Shown piece after piece: positions 49,201 to 61,900 of a stretch of 64,000 bases of DNA; position 1 is the first letter of the stretch, and every line of letters starts with the position of its first letter. Below the pieces are notes generated by a model that was not told the DNA's origin, did no database searches, and saw only the letters and a program-made list of their open reading frames with translations. Position numbers and translations under genes: made by a program. The stretch is from Phoma sp. XZ068 (Eukaryota > Ascomycota > Dothideomycetes > Pleosporales > Didymellaceae). Location: positions 248,001 to 312,000 of the forward strand of contig RBKR01000022.1 of assembly GCA_004835665.1 (NCBI GenBank). Reading direction: 5' to 3'.

Positions 49201-51190
49201 GGGTGTGCCCAGGCCTTGTGGACCTGCGGCCCAAGCCGAAGCCCCTCCCAACCCAGGAAGTCCTCCAAGCCCAGGCAGGGTTGGGAAACCACGCCCAGGT
49301 CCAACACTGGATGTCTGACTTCGGTCTCCAGCGGCGGCCTCGAACGCACCAGGTGCTCGTCCAAGACCACCTAGACCGCCAAAGGTATTATGCAAGCCTG
49401 GCATGCCCGGATCGGCCTGAAAACTGCCCATACCCGGATAATGTGCGTTTGGAGCCTCCGATCCGTCCGAATCTTCCTCTTGTTCTTCGCGGGCGTGATC
49501 AGGGCTCCTGTAAGGGTTGGTGTCCGTTGGGCTCATAGGATCATTGCCTCTTTCTCCACCACGGTGGGGTGTCTGCTGGCTGAAGTTGCCGAACATGTCA
49601 CGGAAGCCAGTATTGTCCGTTGTCATGCCAAATGAAGCCAGGCCACCATCATCCCGTCCGTCAGGCCGGTGTGGCGTACCAAAGCCACCTAAAGCATGTC
49701 TAGGAGGACTGACATCCTCACCTCGAAGCGCTGCCGATCCCGTAGGTCGATCGTCCTCCAGATATGGATCGGTATCGCTGCTCATGGGGCGGTTGGAGCG
49801 GGCCTCCATCCAAGACGCACCCGGCTTTGACGCCTCCGCTTCACCGAGCTTGCCAAGGTTGCCAAATGATGGCTTCTCTTTCGGGTCTTTCTCAAGTTCC
49901 TCGGTGCCAGCTTTACCCATCAATCCCTTGAACCTGCTTTCACCTCGCACACTCCCTAGTCCAGACTTCTTTTCAGGTTGCGGGACACCGAAGCTGCCAA
50001 AGGCACCCATAGGGCCGGAGAATCCTCCTTGCGAAGCAGCCCATGGCGAGGTACCACCTGGACTGAATGGTACAGTTGTTGTGCGTTTCAAAGTTCCAAA
50101 GGGGCCAGCGTTCTCAGTAGCACCCTTCTCTTTCTCGCTTTCTTCGCCAATAGCGGGCTCTTTGTAGTCTGTTCTGCGGCGTATCAAAGAAGGCGGTGGG
50201 GTGACAGTGTTGGACTCGTCGCGCGCAAATCGAGAGGTTGCAGGCGATGCAGGAAAGGGATACGCGTCGCCAGTGTCGCGGCGACGGTTACCAGGACGGG
50301 TCGTTGTTGGCGATGACAGACCATACGGCGTGCCAGGCGTTTGCGAAATCGAACTCTTGCGTAAGGATAGACCCTCCTTGGAAGTGCCATCCTTGTTCGT
50401 GTTCTGGGTCGGTGGTTTGAGCGGCGAATTGACAGAGGATAAGAAGGTCTAAGTTGAGGGTAAGCATGAGCCAACGTCGCAAACTATTAGGAAGCTATTC
50501 AGTACCTCTCTTTCATCCTCTGTAAGTTCTGTCAGGTGCAGGGGCTGTATGCTGCCGTCCTTGTCCCAGCACTGGTCAACCCCGCTTTGAGCCTCCCTTC
50601 CATGGTCGTCCTTGCGCCCCCACGACGCGGCGGAGGCACCGTTTGTGGCATGAGGTTCCCAAGAGCCCATGTACAGATGCGACAGGCCTTCTTTGATCTC
50701 GTTGGAATCGCGCTGGGACTGGAAAAGATGCACTAGTTGGTCTCGCGAGTAACGACCCTCAACCGAGCCTCCATTGCGCCCCGGTTGCGCATGTGGCGGT
50801 ACGTACACTCCAGAATTTGTCGAGGGCGCAGGTGCAGACGCATCGCGGGAGGCGGGAGGGGGTGCAGATCCAGAAGGCGTGGTCGCGTGTGAGGGCCGGC
50901 GGAATGTTTGCGTAGCACCATTCGTGCGTCGAGCCCTGGTATTGGCGTCAGTATGCGGTTGGCCGTGTGCAAAGCTGCCCATGGTGGCAGCGAGTGAAGC
51001 GGCTAGCGACAGTGGGTTCCTATAAAATATTTGTGGCGACTTGAGACAAATGATGTAGGGCTCTACGGCTAGGATATGCAGTGCAAAAATGCAGGAGGGG
51101 CAGCACTTACCAGTCGGCGCTTGAGTCTGTGCGTGCAGAGGAGCCAGCGTTACTTCCTGCAGCCGCTGAAGCGAAAGAAGCAGGTGCCAT
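46225..51190 (-). CDS. GYF-domain protein (Smy2/Syh1-like)
   Basis: Large, mostly disordered protein with a proline-ligand-binding GYF domain. Yeast Smy2/Syh1 act in translation control, mRNA decay and COPII-linked processes. Preferred exons on the minus strand are 51111-51190, 50506-50935, 46599-50448 and 46225-46547, giving 1560 aa. The start MAPASFASAAAGSNAG and the joined DWARRTNGATQTFRRP match the N-terminus I know from filamentous-fungal homologues. An earlier acceptor at 51020 would give 1588 aa, but the later one follows a CTGAC branch site. The GYF domain is encoded at about 48480-48655, with WIYRDPSGNTQGPFSG, MHDWYKAGFF and the EPLAQLIRRIGNS end. A charged Ala/Glu/Lys helix region (about 46975-47285) and a Gln-rich tail ending KKKGKR follow. 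The 51-nt intron 46548-46598 is in frame and stop-free. Confidence 0.9.
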
Positions 51191-52708
51191 TGTGGTAGTG
51201 GAGAGGTGTGGAAGGTACGATGGTGTGTCGAGGCCTCGAGTTTTGTGGCGGTGGGAGTGCGGCAAACTGTTTGGGGGCAGTTGCGAAAGTCGAAGATGAT
51301 GTCAAGCTGCAAGCTGATTCGGGCTGAGCGGGCGAGGAGAGTGGCACTCGAGGGTAGTGGTACAGGGCGAATGAGAGCGGTAGTCGTGGGATGGCGACAG
51401 CGAGAAGAGACCTGTGCCTACAGCGAAAGTTCGGTGGAGAATCTTAGTCAGCGCCCCAAGCGCCAAATCCCAGTGCAAGTGGCCACATGCCCTTTGAGCT
51501 GTACGGCAGCACTCTCAAGTTGAGGACATGTCCACAAAGCGAACTTCTTCAAAGCACATGTTCAAGCATCAAACTTTGCTTGACACCGTCGTGAATTGTG
51601 CGCCGAGAGCCGTTGCTCTCTACCGCAAGCTCCACACCAATCACTGTTGTCCCAGCCTCCGCAGCGCCAAACGACGCGTCTGACGCGACGCAAGATACTC
51701 GAGGACTTTTGTTGTTAAATGATCGCCACGTCTCCTTTCGATGCCACGTTCTTCACATCCTAACCCCCTGTCATGTTTTTTTGTGTGCAGTCACGACCCT
51801 GCAGTTCGCTTGCTCTTGCTGACCCAGAACACGATCTCAGGCACCTGCAGTTTTGAGCAATGTATCCAAAGTTCAGTGCTTCGTGGTGCCTTGCATTGCC
51901 CTTTCACGCGTCTCTTCACTCCTATAGAACCAATGGGCCAGTCGCAAATTAGCACACACGTCCACGGACTTCGCTGCACTCTCGCTACACCCTTGCAGAC
52001 TGCTCAGCGCATCCATTCGTTTGGCAACGCTCGTTGTGCTGTAGCTACCAAACAGTGCAATCCACATGTGATCTGAAGCTCTGAATCCCAGCCCACCACC
52101 AGAGAGCGTCTATGTTCTTCTACTTCAGCTGTCAACAGTCTCATCTCGTCCGCTGACGCTACCAGTTTGGATCATTCCAGCAGGTGAATAACCTGTGGGA
52201 CCGGCAGCGGAAGCCTGTATCAGCAGCGCATATTGTTTGCTCAATCCGCCGACGAATGTAGATATGTTTGCTGTATAGATGGCGACGTGCAGCCTGTACG
52301 CCATGGTTCGGCGACAATCAGTGGCTATTCTGCGTTGACGAAGGATGCCCTGCTATCGGTGCGCTCGACATTAGCACTGCAGCTTTACCATGCGTTACGC
52401 TTTCGTAATATTGTCCTCCAGTGAGATGAAGAGGTGGCATGCACCAACCGAAGGCGAATGTACTAGGCGGTATATAGCAAGCCCTGGAGCCAGTCCAATG
52501 CTGAGCATCACCTTGCGCCTCCACCCGCGGGGACTGTCAAGCCGTTGATTGCTCGCTACTTCATTCGTTTGCATCAGCTCATCACCACTCACTACGCATT
52601 GGACCGTGTCTTCTGGTGTAGCGCGCCCTCAATACCTGCTGTGATCCACAGCGCCTACAGACCATATCTCATCGGCCGTTTCGAGTGCACTTTGAAAACG
52701 TATACGCC
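51191..52708. other. Intergenic region upstream of the GYF gene
   Basis: Promoter and leader of the GYF gene (minus). No convincing coding sequence. Confidence 0.5.
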
Positions 52709-53092
52709 ATGTATCGCTGTCGCCATGAACAAGAGGAGGATCCCTACGCGAGTGGGAACGAGAATCGCCGTCGAAACCGCGATAGAATGGATGGCGAAAT
52801 CGAGACATACAACTTTCTCAGACGACTCCAATCAGGACGCCGTGGATTCGCTCTAGGTGGACCACCATCATTCGACCTGGGTCCGTCCGGGCCTATATTC
52901 GGATCGTCGTATGGACCACCTAGGTATCCATTTTGGCTGCCACCCTTTCATGGCGATGAAGACTCCTCCGGTTCGGACGATGGTGAATCTCCTCCGCCAT
53001 GGTACTATCCACCACAGCCTTGGTATGGGTCGAATCCGTTGTCCACACCGAGGCTCCCTCCACGATCAGTATTCGGGAAGCGCTGTGGCTGA
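52709..53092 (+). CDS. Possible small Pro/Gly/Tyr-rich protein
   Basis: This single-exon frame from an ATG at 52709 would encode 127 aa. The first 45 residues are charged (a MYRCRHEQEEDP start and RRRNRDRMDGE). The remainder is rich in Pro, Gly, Ser, Tyr and Trp, for example GPPRYPFWLPPF and PPPWYYPPQPWYG. The composition is unlike a random frame, but there is no signal peptide, no known domain and no clear splice pattern. After the stop at 53090 the same frame continues with a Gly/Tyr/His/Arg-rich stretch (to about 53190), so a missed intron or a degraded longer gene is possible. It lies in a gene-poor stretch before the kinase locus. Confidence 0.35.
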   Translation: MYRCRHEQEEDPYASGNENRRRNRDRMDGEIETYNFLRRLQSGRRGFALGGPPSFDLGPSGPIFGSSYGPPRYPFWLPPFHGDEDSSGSDDGESPPPWYYPPQPWYGSNPLSTPRLPPRSVFGKRCG

Positions 53093-54473
53093 GACTTTCA
53101 CAGTCCGCATGGAAGCTGCCTTCACGACAGCTGTGATAATGGCTACTATGGCTGTAGGCATCGATCTCTATTTCCACGTAGAGGTTCGGGATACTGAGGA
53201 ACGATTGCTTATTCAAGTTACTAGAGACAATCATGTTCCGCTCTGGCTCTCCAGTAAGAACGATCTGTAATATCTATGATCTTCTTACCCCCACATGTCT
53301 TGAGCGATCAATGACGCTTCTTATTCGCAAAGTCAATACATTGCCCATGTTGTATCTTGTGCAGGCTTGACTCGTTTCTTCAAATGCTGCGCTGTACCAT
53401 GCTTCATTGCAGGCACCGAACAAATGACATCTTGGAAAGCTTTCACCAGGCGCGCACGATAGACAAGACATCCTGCCAGTGGCATTCAAAGTACCATTTG
53501 TTTCCCCTTGACAAGCTTTCGTTACCCCTACACTATCCGTGCAATACTCGTGCTACCTGTACAGATCACACAAATCGTGTACGGCTGACCATGTTGGTTT
53601 GATGTGAACATAATGCGTGACCTCACATAACGCAACAGTTTGCCAGACAGCTGTGAAGATGACGGAGTCCTTGCACGGCATATGCCAGGAATCACACGCA
53701 CTACTTCTTTTTTGCTTGGAATCAATACAACAAGGTTATTACATCAACATTAACTTCAAGTGCGATGGTTTTACTTGCCACTACATCCACACGTGCTATC
53801 ATTCTCCCTAATCTACTTACAACTCCCTCCTGTGTTTCTTCAAGTCCTACTTATCATCGTTATCCCTGAGATAAATTCATAGATTCTAATCCCCATATAT
53901 CAGTGAATCCTCAAGCACTCCTAAACGAGCTATTGTATTTGCAGCTGGATGATGCACGGCCGTAGGTCGAGTACCTGCATCAATTAAATGGAACATGAGA
54001 GTGCAGTCGTTAAATCCCGCATCATGAAACAACACTGACAAGACATAATATAAGTGGTTGCGAACATATGCTATTGTGTTTCAGACCTGTTGCTGCTACC
54101 CAAATCATGTCATCACGCTCTTATTCTCTGGCTTCAACTAGTGTCGAAGGTATAGACTTCATGCTCGAAAAATATCCGCAAAAAAGTCCGACCGGTAAGA
54201 ATATGCCGCTAGTAATTGTGTCGGAAACATAGAGGGAAATCATCGCCGATCATCTAACGTGTGTTTCCTCGTGGTTCGCTTCCAATACATAGCACGGAGT
54301 TATGCTTTGCACAGGTCTAATCGCGGTGCCGTGTTGCCTGTATGCTGGCTCTTATTGCCTTTAGGGTAACGGTACTTTGATGAGCATTGCTGAGCTTATC
54401 ATGACATTGTGTCAAGGACATGCACTCCTAGAAGCCTGCCATCCGCACACGTTGGGTTGAGGAAAAGTTGGTT
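53093..54473. other. Intergenic region left of the kinase/HET locus
   Basis: It is AT-richer than the housekeeping part of the window, with only short frames. No gene, tRNA or mobile element is supported. Confidence 0.5.
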
Positions 54474-54862
54474 CTACCTTCGTCGACACCTCGCAATTTC
54501 TCCCTATAACTGATCAGACCAAAATCTACTTCTAGGTGCAGGGCCTTACGACTTACCGTTGAAAGCTTTTTGGGTGCAACGATGCAGTACGAGTTCCGTA
54601 TCACCTCAGTCACCCGAAGTTAGCAGTGAGCTCCCTCTGTACGCTTGCTCACTTGTGTACTCACATGTATGTTGTACGCCCCAGCACCGAACTTGATTCT
54701 CAGGAGTTCCGTTAACTTCCTTGAGTCTATATTGGATCCCGATATGGATTGAGCATACTCCAAATCGGACATGACATTCTCCTTCTCTTCTTCAGGGCAA
54801 AGCCCATATCCCTCCAGGTGGCGATCGTCGTGCATTTCTATACATGTTGTCGTGCAACTCAT
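54474..54862 (-). CDS. Small three-exon protein of unknown function (91 aa)
   Basis: Exons 54665-54862, 54557-54604 and 54474-54503 on the minus strand give 91 aa. Intron 1 has a gtgagt donor and a GCTAAC branch. Intron 2 has a gtaagt donor, a CTGAT branch and a TATAG acceptor. All phases agree. The start is MSCTTTCIEMHDD. The core, rebuilt across the introns, reads LLRIKFGAGAYNIHVIRNSY then CIVAPKKLSTGEIARCRRR. I have an impression of similar short Dothideomycete hypothetical proteins with a KFG...YCI.AP.KLS..EIA.CR pattern, but no function is known to me. There is no signal peptide or membrane segment. It lies 436 bp from the start of the first kinase gene, in the opposite orientation. Confidence 0.65.
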
Positions 54863-55298
54863 TGTGATGACAGGTGAAATGCTCGTAGTGCGGATGTTCG
54901 AACAGATATCTCACACAACACAGAAAATCGATGAATATGAGAGCCTTCAGCCGTGGCGAAGGCGGTTATATATTGGCGCAGCTGAAGGTAACGATGGGGC
55001 TGAGCTGTAACAGAGCTCCGTGGCGTCCGAGAAACGCCGCGCCCCCATTGGAAGGCAACCTGCAATGTTGACCGGTGACCCCAGCCCATCAGCTTTTGAC
55101 ACCTGAAAAGAGGCCAATACCACACAGCCACAATCACACATGGCCTCAAGCTACTGCATATTGTGCAGCAGCATGTTCAGCCTTGCAGGTCGAGGTCCTC
55201 CATTGATTGGGGTGATTTCATATATCGTCCCAGCACATCGCTTCTAGTTCTACTCCGAATAACTGTTGTTCATTATCGTGTCTTTCTGCACGTTCAGG
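54863..55298. promoter_or_regulatory. Divergent promoter between the 91-aa gene and the first kinase gene
   Basis: These 436 bp separate two start codons on opposite strands. No specific element was recognised. Confidence 0.45.
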
Positions 55299-58200
55299 AT
55301 GCATCATCGCCAGTCGAAACGCGAGGCGCAGGCACTGCCTGATCGTCATCGCCAGCTCTCGGACCTTGCTCCAACTCCGCCCCTAACTCAGCAAAGCGCA
55401 CACGCGGAGTCTAGCGTCCAGAATACCGATCATGAGCAGCTGAGGCTTTCAGGTTCTTCAGAGTCAAGAGGTTCTGATACATATGCGACATGTGCAGACA
55501 GCGCGGATGACACGCCGCCATCCTCACGGGACGCTGTCTGGCCATCAGCCTTACAGACAGACAACCCCTTCGGCTCTTTTCCTTTCATAACAATACTTCC
55601 TCCAAGCGAAAGCGCTGCCAATGAGAACTACCCGAGCCAACTAAGCTCTCTCGATACGGAGTCGGGCGCAGAAGAATATGAACTTCCCATAGGTGTGGCA
55701 GCAGCTGGGTCATATCGACGTGCGCCATCACACGAACGAAGGACGAAATCCGAGGTTACTCGGACGTCGATATCTGCTTTGAAGAATGGGCTCAACGTCG
55801 ACGTACGGTTGGCTCCAAGAACACGAAGCGTCAGCGTACGAGCACTGTCCTATGCAAGCTGGAGTCTTTACTTGTGCTGATTGGCCCTCAGGATGTATCG
55901 TCTGGTTCAATAGCATCGTCCTGTACGCAACGGCCGTATACACATTCACTGGGTCCTCCGGACTATCTCCCCGGCCTTCCTAGCTCTTCCAAATCCAGCG
56001 TTATCTCTGATGGTGGTGAACAGCAAGCTCAGAGAGTCCGCCTTGATCGTGGATTAGCCACGTCACCAGAACCATCTGACTCAGTCTCAGACCTCAGCCA
56101 GTCAAACCACTCGCATACTGTTGGCGAGTCACGCTATGAATTGCAAACGAAGATACTGGGATGCTTCCAACGAACACGAAATTATCACGGTCAACCCCAG
56201 AAATTTTTGCCCCAAGAAGCGCTACACAAACTCGTCAATAGGGTCTCAGTAGCTCGCGAGCTTCAAAGAGAGCTTGGAAGGGACCACAGCCTTGCTGAAA
56301 TCCAAGCCTTCGCTGAGAAGGTCTGCACTGAGACAACGATTTTGAAAGGGCGCAAGTTCAAGATGAGGTCATACCGTAAGATCTTCGCAATACTGGTTCT
56401 GGTAGGTAGAGTATCCTCGATCCCTCTCTTTCTCAAGGAAGAAGTCAGTGATCTTGATCTGCCCTTGCATCCTATAGGGCCGGGAGACACCGAAGGTCTA
56501 TGTCGTAGAGATGAAAATGGAGTAGCAACGAAAATCCCGCTAAGATGCTTCGAGCACGTACATTGGTCACCCGTTCAAATTATTACCTTTCAAGACTACC
56601 AGTGGAAGATGCTGGCACCCTTTTTCGCGCAAAGTGGCAAAGGCGATGTGAAGCATTACCCTCTGCAGGATCAGCACATCCTGCCGTTCCCGATTGCAGA
56701 CAGCATTCAAGATGCAGAGGACCAAATGGCAGGAAGAACTGGGGGATACGGTAGAGTGTTCATGGTCCGTATTCACGAGGAACATCACAGCTTCAAAGAT
56801 GATATGCTCTACAAGCAAGGCTTTGCAATAAAGCAGCAGCTTGAAGAGGACGGACGAGACATCTTTGAAAAAGAGATTGCTGTTCTGAAGAGGTTCAGCG
56901 GAAGTCAACGGCACAAACATATCGTATCCTTGCTGGCGACTTATGAGCAGTTTAACAAACTCCACTTAGTTTTCTACCGCGCCGAAGGTGACTTGAAAGC
57001 TTACTGGAATGAATTTCAACATGGACCGCCTCTTACATGCGAGAATGTAAAGTGGATGGTACGGCAGTGTGCAGGCATTGCTGAAGCACTATTGAGGCTG
57101 CATAGACACCTAACGTTCACAAAGCCACCTAGGGACGGCGATTCAGACAAGGACTTGCTGGATATATTGAAAGGTAAGCATTCCTTGCGCTTATCTGGCT
57201 TGTTATGCTCGGAGCAGACTTCGTTCACAGGCCGTTCTACAGAGTACTAAGAGTTTGCAGACCCTGTTGAACGTAGTAGAGCCCAAAGACGACCTGGAAG
57301 ACACGTCCAGTTTGGACAAAATGAGATTATGGATGAACCAGTCACAAACCCACACAAGATCAAAAGGCGCAATTCGGTACTCCCTGGGGACTGGAACGGA
57401 GATCAAAACAGCACAACGTTCGAAACTACCACCCAATATGGTCGACATGGGGATATCAACCCTGGTAACATCCTTTGGTATAAGGATAGTGATTGCGTTT
57501 CGGGAGAGTTGCAGGGTACTCTGAAATTGGCGGATTTTGGGCAAGCCGAACTCAATTCACTTAAGAGCAGGACCAGCCCTCGAAGTGTAGCCCATACACT
57601 GACCTACCGCCCGCCAGAATGTGATCGACTACCTGGATACGAGGCTCTACCTATACGCCAGACTTACGATATGTGGTGTCTAGGTTGCGTTTTCTTAGAA
57701 TTCATAGCTTGGATGCTTGGTGGCGAGACGCTTCTAGAAGACTTTTCGAAGCTGAGATTCGCGCCTGATTACTTTCAACACCCCTCGTACTCCGACACGT
57801 ATTTTCAAGTCACGAGGAATATTGAAACGGACCGCTTGCAAATCACAGTGAAAGGAGCAGTGACTCAGGTATGTAATATCACCCAATCGGAGTTCCTCGA
57901 GCATGCTCATTGATAGTCGAATAGTTCATCAGTAGATTACATCAACATCCAGACTGCACCGTCGTTTTTCACGATTTGCTAAACACGATTCAGTGCGACA
58001 TGCTAGTACCAGATTCGAACAACCGTGCGCCTTGCGAGGTCGTATCAAGACGGTTGAATAGGATGTTGCAGCGATGTAGTGGTTCTAAAAAGGACTACAT
58101 GAGACCAAATCCTTGGAAGACCGACAAAATAATGTCCTCGCGGCCAACGGTTCTTGATATGACACCTGACACGCAACAGATAGTCGTGGAGATACCCCAA

Positions 58201-58407
58201 CCTCTCGTACCGCAACCTCTTCCGTACCCATGGGACACCCGCGTAATTCGTGTTCGAGGTGCAAAAGCTGTCTTTGCGCGCGAACTACAGTTTCGGGGTG
58301 GCTCTACTCGAACATTGATCATACAAGGCCAGAACTGGGATATCATCCTCATTCTCATAGCTCTTTTATTGGATGCGATTTATAGGTGGATCCAGAGCTG
58401 GTGGTGA
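55299..58407 (+). CDS. Tail-anchored kinase-like protein with altered catalytic loop
   Basis: Exons 55299-55692, 55755-57173, 57261-57868 and 57925-58407 give 967 aa. The first intron (62 nt) is the weakest call: it is needed because the frame changes between about 55,690 and 55,880, and its branch site is poor. The N-terminal 270 residues are Ser-rich and disordered. A conserved pre-kinase segment follows, ending YQWKMLAPFF and ILPFPIADSI. The kinase domain has the glycine loop GGYGRVFMV (about 460), FAIK lysine, FEKEIAVL glutamate, the catalytic loop HGDINPGN (about 669, with Asn where active kinases have Lys), LADFG (about 696) and YRPPEC. The extreme C-terminus is a hydrophobic helix, IILILIALLLDAIYRW, so it may be membrane-anchored. 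It is a paralogue of the next gene. Kinase activity is uncertain. Confidence 0.75.
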
Positions 58408-58970
58408 GAAAATTCACTTGTCGAGGATGGGGCTTTCTATCGTACCGTTTTCTGAGATCATATTCCTATCGGAACCCAACCGACTAGTGATTGGTGGATC
58501 AGATCTGAGTGCTGATTTTTCCCTTGGGCAGCAGGTTTACGTTGTCGTGCATGGGCTGAAAAGGCACTCACTAACGCCCCACCTCCTCAGCTGGGCGTTT
58601 ATTGCCTGCAGCCACATGCACTTCGGGGAACAGGTGGGGGCCGACTGCTGCAAGGCTCTATGGTCCAAGATCTCCTCAATGCATGCGAACACGTTACTAG
58701 TGTACATAGCTGACGATCATTAATGCAGCCGGCCTCGACGTGTCACTTTATCACGCGTCAGAGGACTAACCCTGGTTGCTGTTCATGCGGCTCTGCAATC
58801 CAAAGAACTTAAATCTCTCCTGTTATGTCGCTTTACTTGAGAACGCTCCAACGCCCTTTCAACCTCTTCTATGACTGCATTACTGCTTAACATTTAAGCA
58901 AAGTTAGGCCCATGACGACTTGATATTGCCAAAGCCTCCTCAGGCAATTGTTCACGCTCGAAGTCTCATC
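58408..58970. other. Intergenic region between the two kinase genes
   Basis: It contains the 3' flank of the first kinase gene and the promoter of the second. A frame at 58373-58723 overlaps the upstream 3' end but has no family resemblance. Confidence 0.5.
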
Positions 58971-61900
58971 ATGGCGACCCCCGATTTTACGAAAGAGGTC
59001 ACCGTGGTCGTCGCGGCAAACAACTTCAGAAGGCAGTCGCTCGAGCAACAACTAATGAAGTGCCGGAACAAAAGCAACTTCCATGATCCGGAACAAGACT
59101 ACTACCCCATACAGTGTACGAAGCATCTTATCACTACAGAAGCGATCGAGAAAGAGTTCAAAAAATTCAGTAACGCACTGAGGCGCTTGGATGATGATGA
59201 GGAGGATGAAGAAGAAGAAGAAGACGAAGATAATAATAAAGTCTTCTACCAGAAATTTGCAGGCTACAATCAGAAAGCGCAGAAGGAACTCGCCCAGTGG
59301 GTTGCTAAAGAAGCTTACAAAACATTTGCAATAGCGGTTGTGAGTGGTTTCACTCCACTTGATCTACTGGCATACATGGTCATTTTCAAGAGCAAGGGAC
59401 TCTCGGATAAGAAACTAGGCTCTGAGGATATACAAAACATATGCCTTGAATTCGAAGGAAACCCGGCCAGCGCACAGCGTTTCTGTGATCTTCGTTGGAA
59501 GTTCCTCGCACCTGTCTTCTCATCCGACGACTACGACTATAATTTGCCCCCTGACTGCATATTCCCTTTTCGAAAGGACGTTACTGTATCGTGCAAGGGT
59601 GCGTTTGGTTTGGTATCAAGGGTCGAAGTGCATCCAGAGCATCAAAAACATGCAGGCATACAATGGGTACGTACAAATTGATAGCCAAAGTGCCAATCTG
59701 ACGGCTGTCAGGTTGCCATCAAAGAGATCGAGATCCAGGGAAAAGATAAGTCTGCTACTAACAACGCTTGGGAGGATGAAGCAAGAGCCCTTCGAAACAT
59801 CAACAAGCTCGAGCATCCTCACATTACGAAATGCATTGCTGCCATACGAAGAGGTGATCGACGATACTTTATGTTTCCCTGGGCTGAAGGTGGCAACCTA
59901 CAAGAGTTCTGGGAAAAAACTCAGAGGCAAATACCCAGTGCTAATTTGGTCCGTCAGACCCTTGAGCAGCTAAGAGGTCTTGCAGATGCACTTCATACCT
60001 TGCATAATTGCGACAGCGGCAACAAAGGTCTACTGGCAGTTCCTGGACAGGATATTGCAGCCAACGAGACATCGATTCGCCATGGAGATTTGAAACCAGA
60101 GAATATTCTGAGGTTTCTCTCTCACGGAAATGCAACAACTGCAGATCAAGACCAGGAGCTAGGCAATTTGAAGATTGCCGACATGGGCCTTGCAAAACAA
60201 CACATCGTCGCGACAGCCTTGAGGAAGAACAATACGAGTCAGAGGTATGGAACAATTAGATACGAGGCTCCAGAGGCTCTGAAACAAGGAGGTCGATCTC
60301 GTCTCTACGATATATGGTCCATGGGTTGCATTACACTTGAGTTCATCATCTGGATTTTGCACGGTAACGAGGCTCTTGAGGAATTCCATTCGCAAGTGGG
60401 AGGCGAACAAAAACAAGCCTGTCAATACTTCGAAAGCGAAGACGGGATCACAGCACGTATCCACTATGTGGTCTCTGATTGGATTGATCATATACGACGA
60501 ACAGACCCGGAATGTTCACAACAATCTGCTCTAAGAGACCTTCTGGATCTTGTTCGCGACAGACTTTTGGTTGTGGCACTGGATCCACGGCCCCCAAGGA
60601 GGGATTCAGTTACTTCTCGAAATGCGGGCAACCCGGGGTACCGCGCAACTGCCGAGGAATTACGGGTCTCCCTGGATCGAATCTTGGGGAGAGCAACGGA
60701 GAACGCTTATCTGTACACAGGTCAAAGCCGGCACGATGTACAGTTACCTGTTAAGAGAGACCGTTTGTTGGCCGCTGGAGCACCATCGATTGACTCCTCT
60801 GTTACACAATCGCAGGATGATTCCAGCTCCCGAATGAATGGGGTTACAAGCAGAACATCACGTACTGAATATTCGGTAAGCTCGATCTCATATCCCTTGT
60901 CTTCACTAGTAATTCCCATCCACTCTCTGTCTCGCCTTCATTATGCACCAAGAGGTCATTGAGACCTTCGACCACCCAATCGGCTACGAACATCTCCCGA
61001 ACACCATTTTAGTTACTTGTTGCAGTGTCTTACATTGCTGCAGGAATTGCACGTTTAATAATGTTCGTCTACGCATGTGTACAATGCCCTATCACACCCA
61101 CAATGCGTTGACTGGCCTCAAGCAAAACTGACTCGTGCCCCGACTAGCTTCCACCGGTAAGAGTCGCTCATAGACTTCAATAGCATCTCAACTGAACTCT
61201 GCAGCTGAAAGACTGGGAGTTCCCTGTGGACAATGCTTTCGCAGAGCAAGTGAAAGTAGCCGTTGGAGCCTCCACGCTCTTGCCTCTGGACTACCACCAA
61301 GCAAAACTTTGCCAGCGTTGTACTCAACTGGACTTCTGGGTTGGCGGGTTCAGCCTGGAAGACACTGACAGTGACCTCGCAAACCGAGTCAAGGACTGTG
61401 ACTTCTGCAGCATGCTGCAAGCCACTTGTGCACAGGACCGAAGTGAACGAGGTGGTCGAATCCAGCTCGAGCGCGTTCAATCGAACCTGAAACTGGCAAG
61501 CACAGAGCTTCCAACCTTCTCAATACTGAAGAGTCCAGGTAAGTCTGAGGGAGAACACTTGATGCAGTGGAAAGATGTCTTCCGTAGTGTCATGCCCTCC
61601 ATTTACTGTCACAGTCTGTTCTGGTGTTAATTCTGATCACAGACTCTGTGATTCACACTCCAATACAACTGGGGTTGCCAGTGCTACCCGATCCAGGTTC
61701 TGAATTCTTCTTCGAAATCCTCAAGCTTTGGCTTCGGGACTGTGATGAAGCTCATGCAGACTGTAGGCCGAAGTCCTCGGCAACGAGCGATGGAATCCTG
61801 TCAGGCCTTCCAACCAGGCTCATCGACGTTGGTACTAAGGAAAATTTCCAACTACGAGTAATCGAGACATTGGAAGAAAAGACCTCAAGCACGGCGTATT

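Noticed and set aside
51020..51110. Shorter version of the first GYF-gene intron
   Set aside because: Both acceptors keep the frame, but the later acceptor (intron 50936-51110) has a CTGAC branch site and gives the N-terminus expected for the family.
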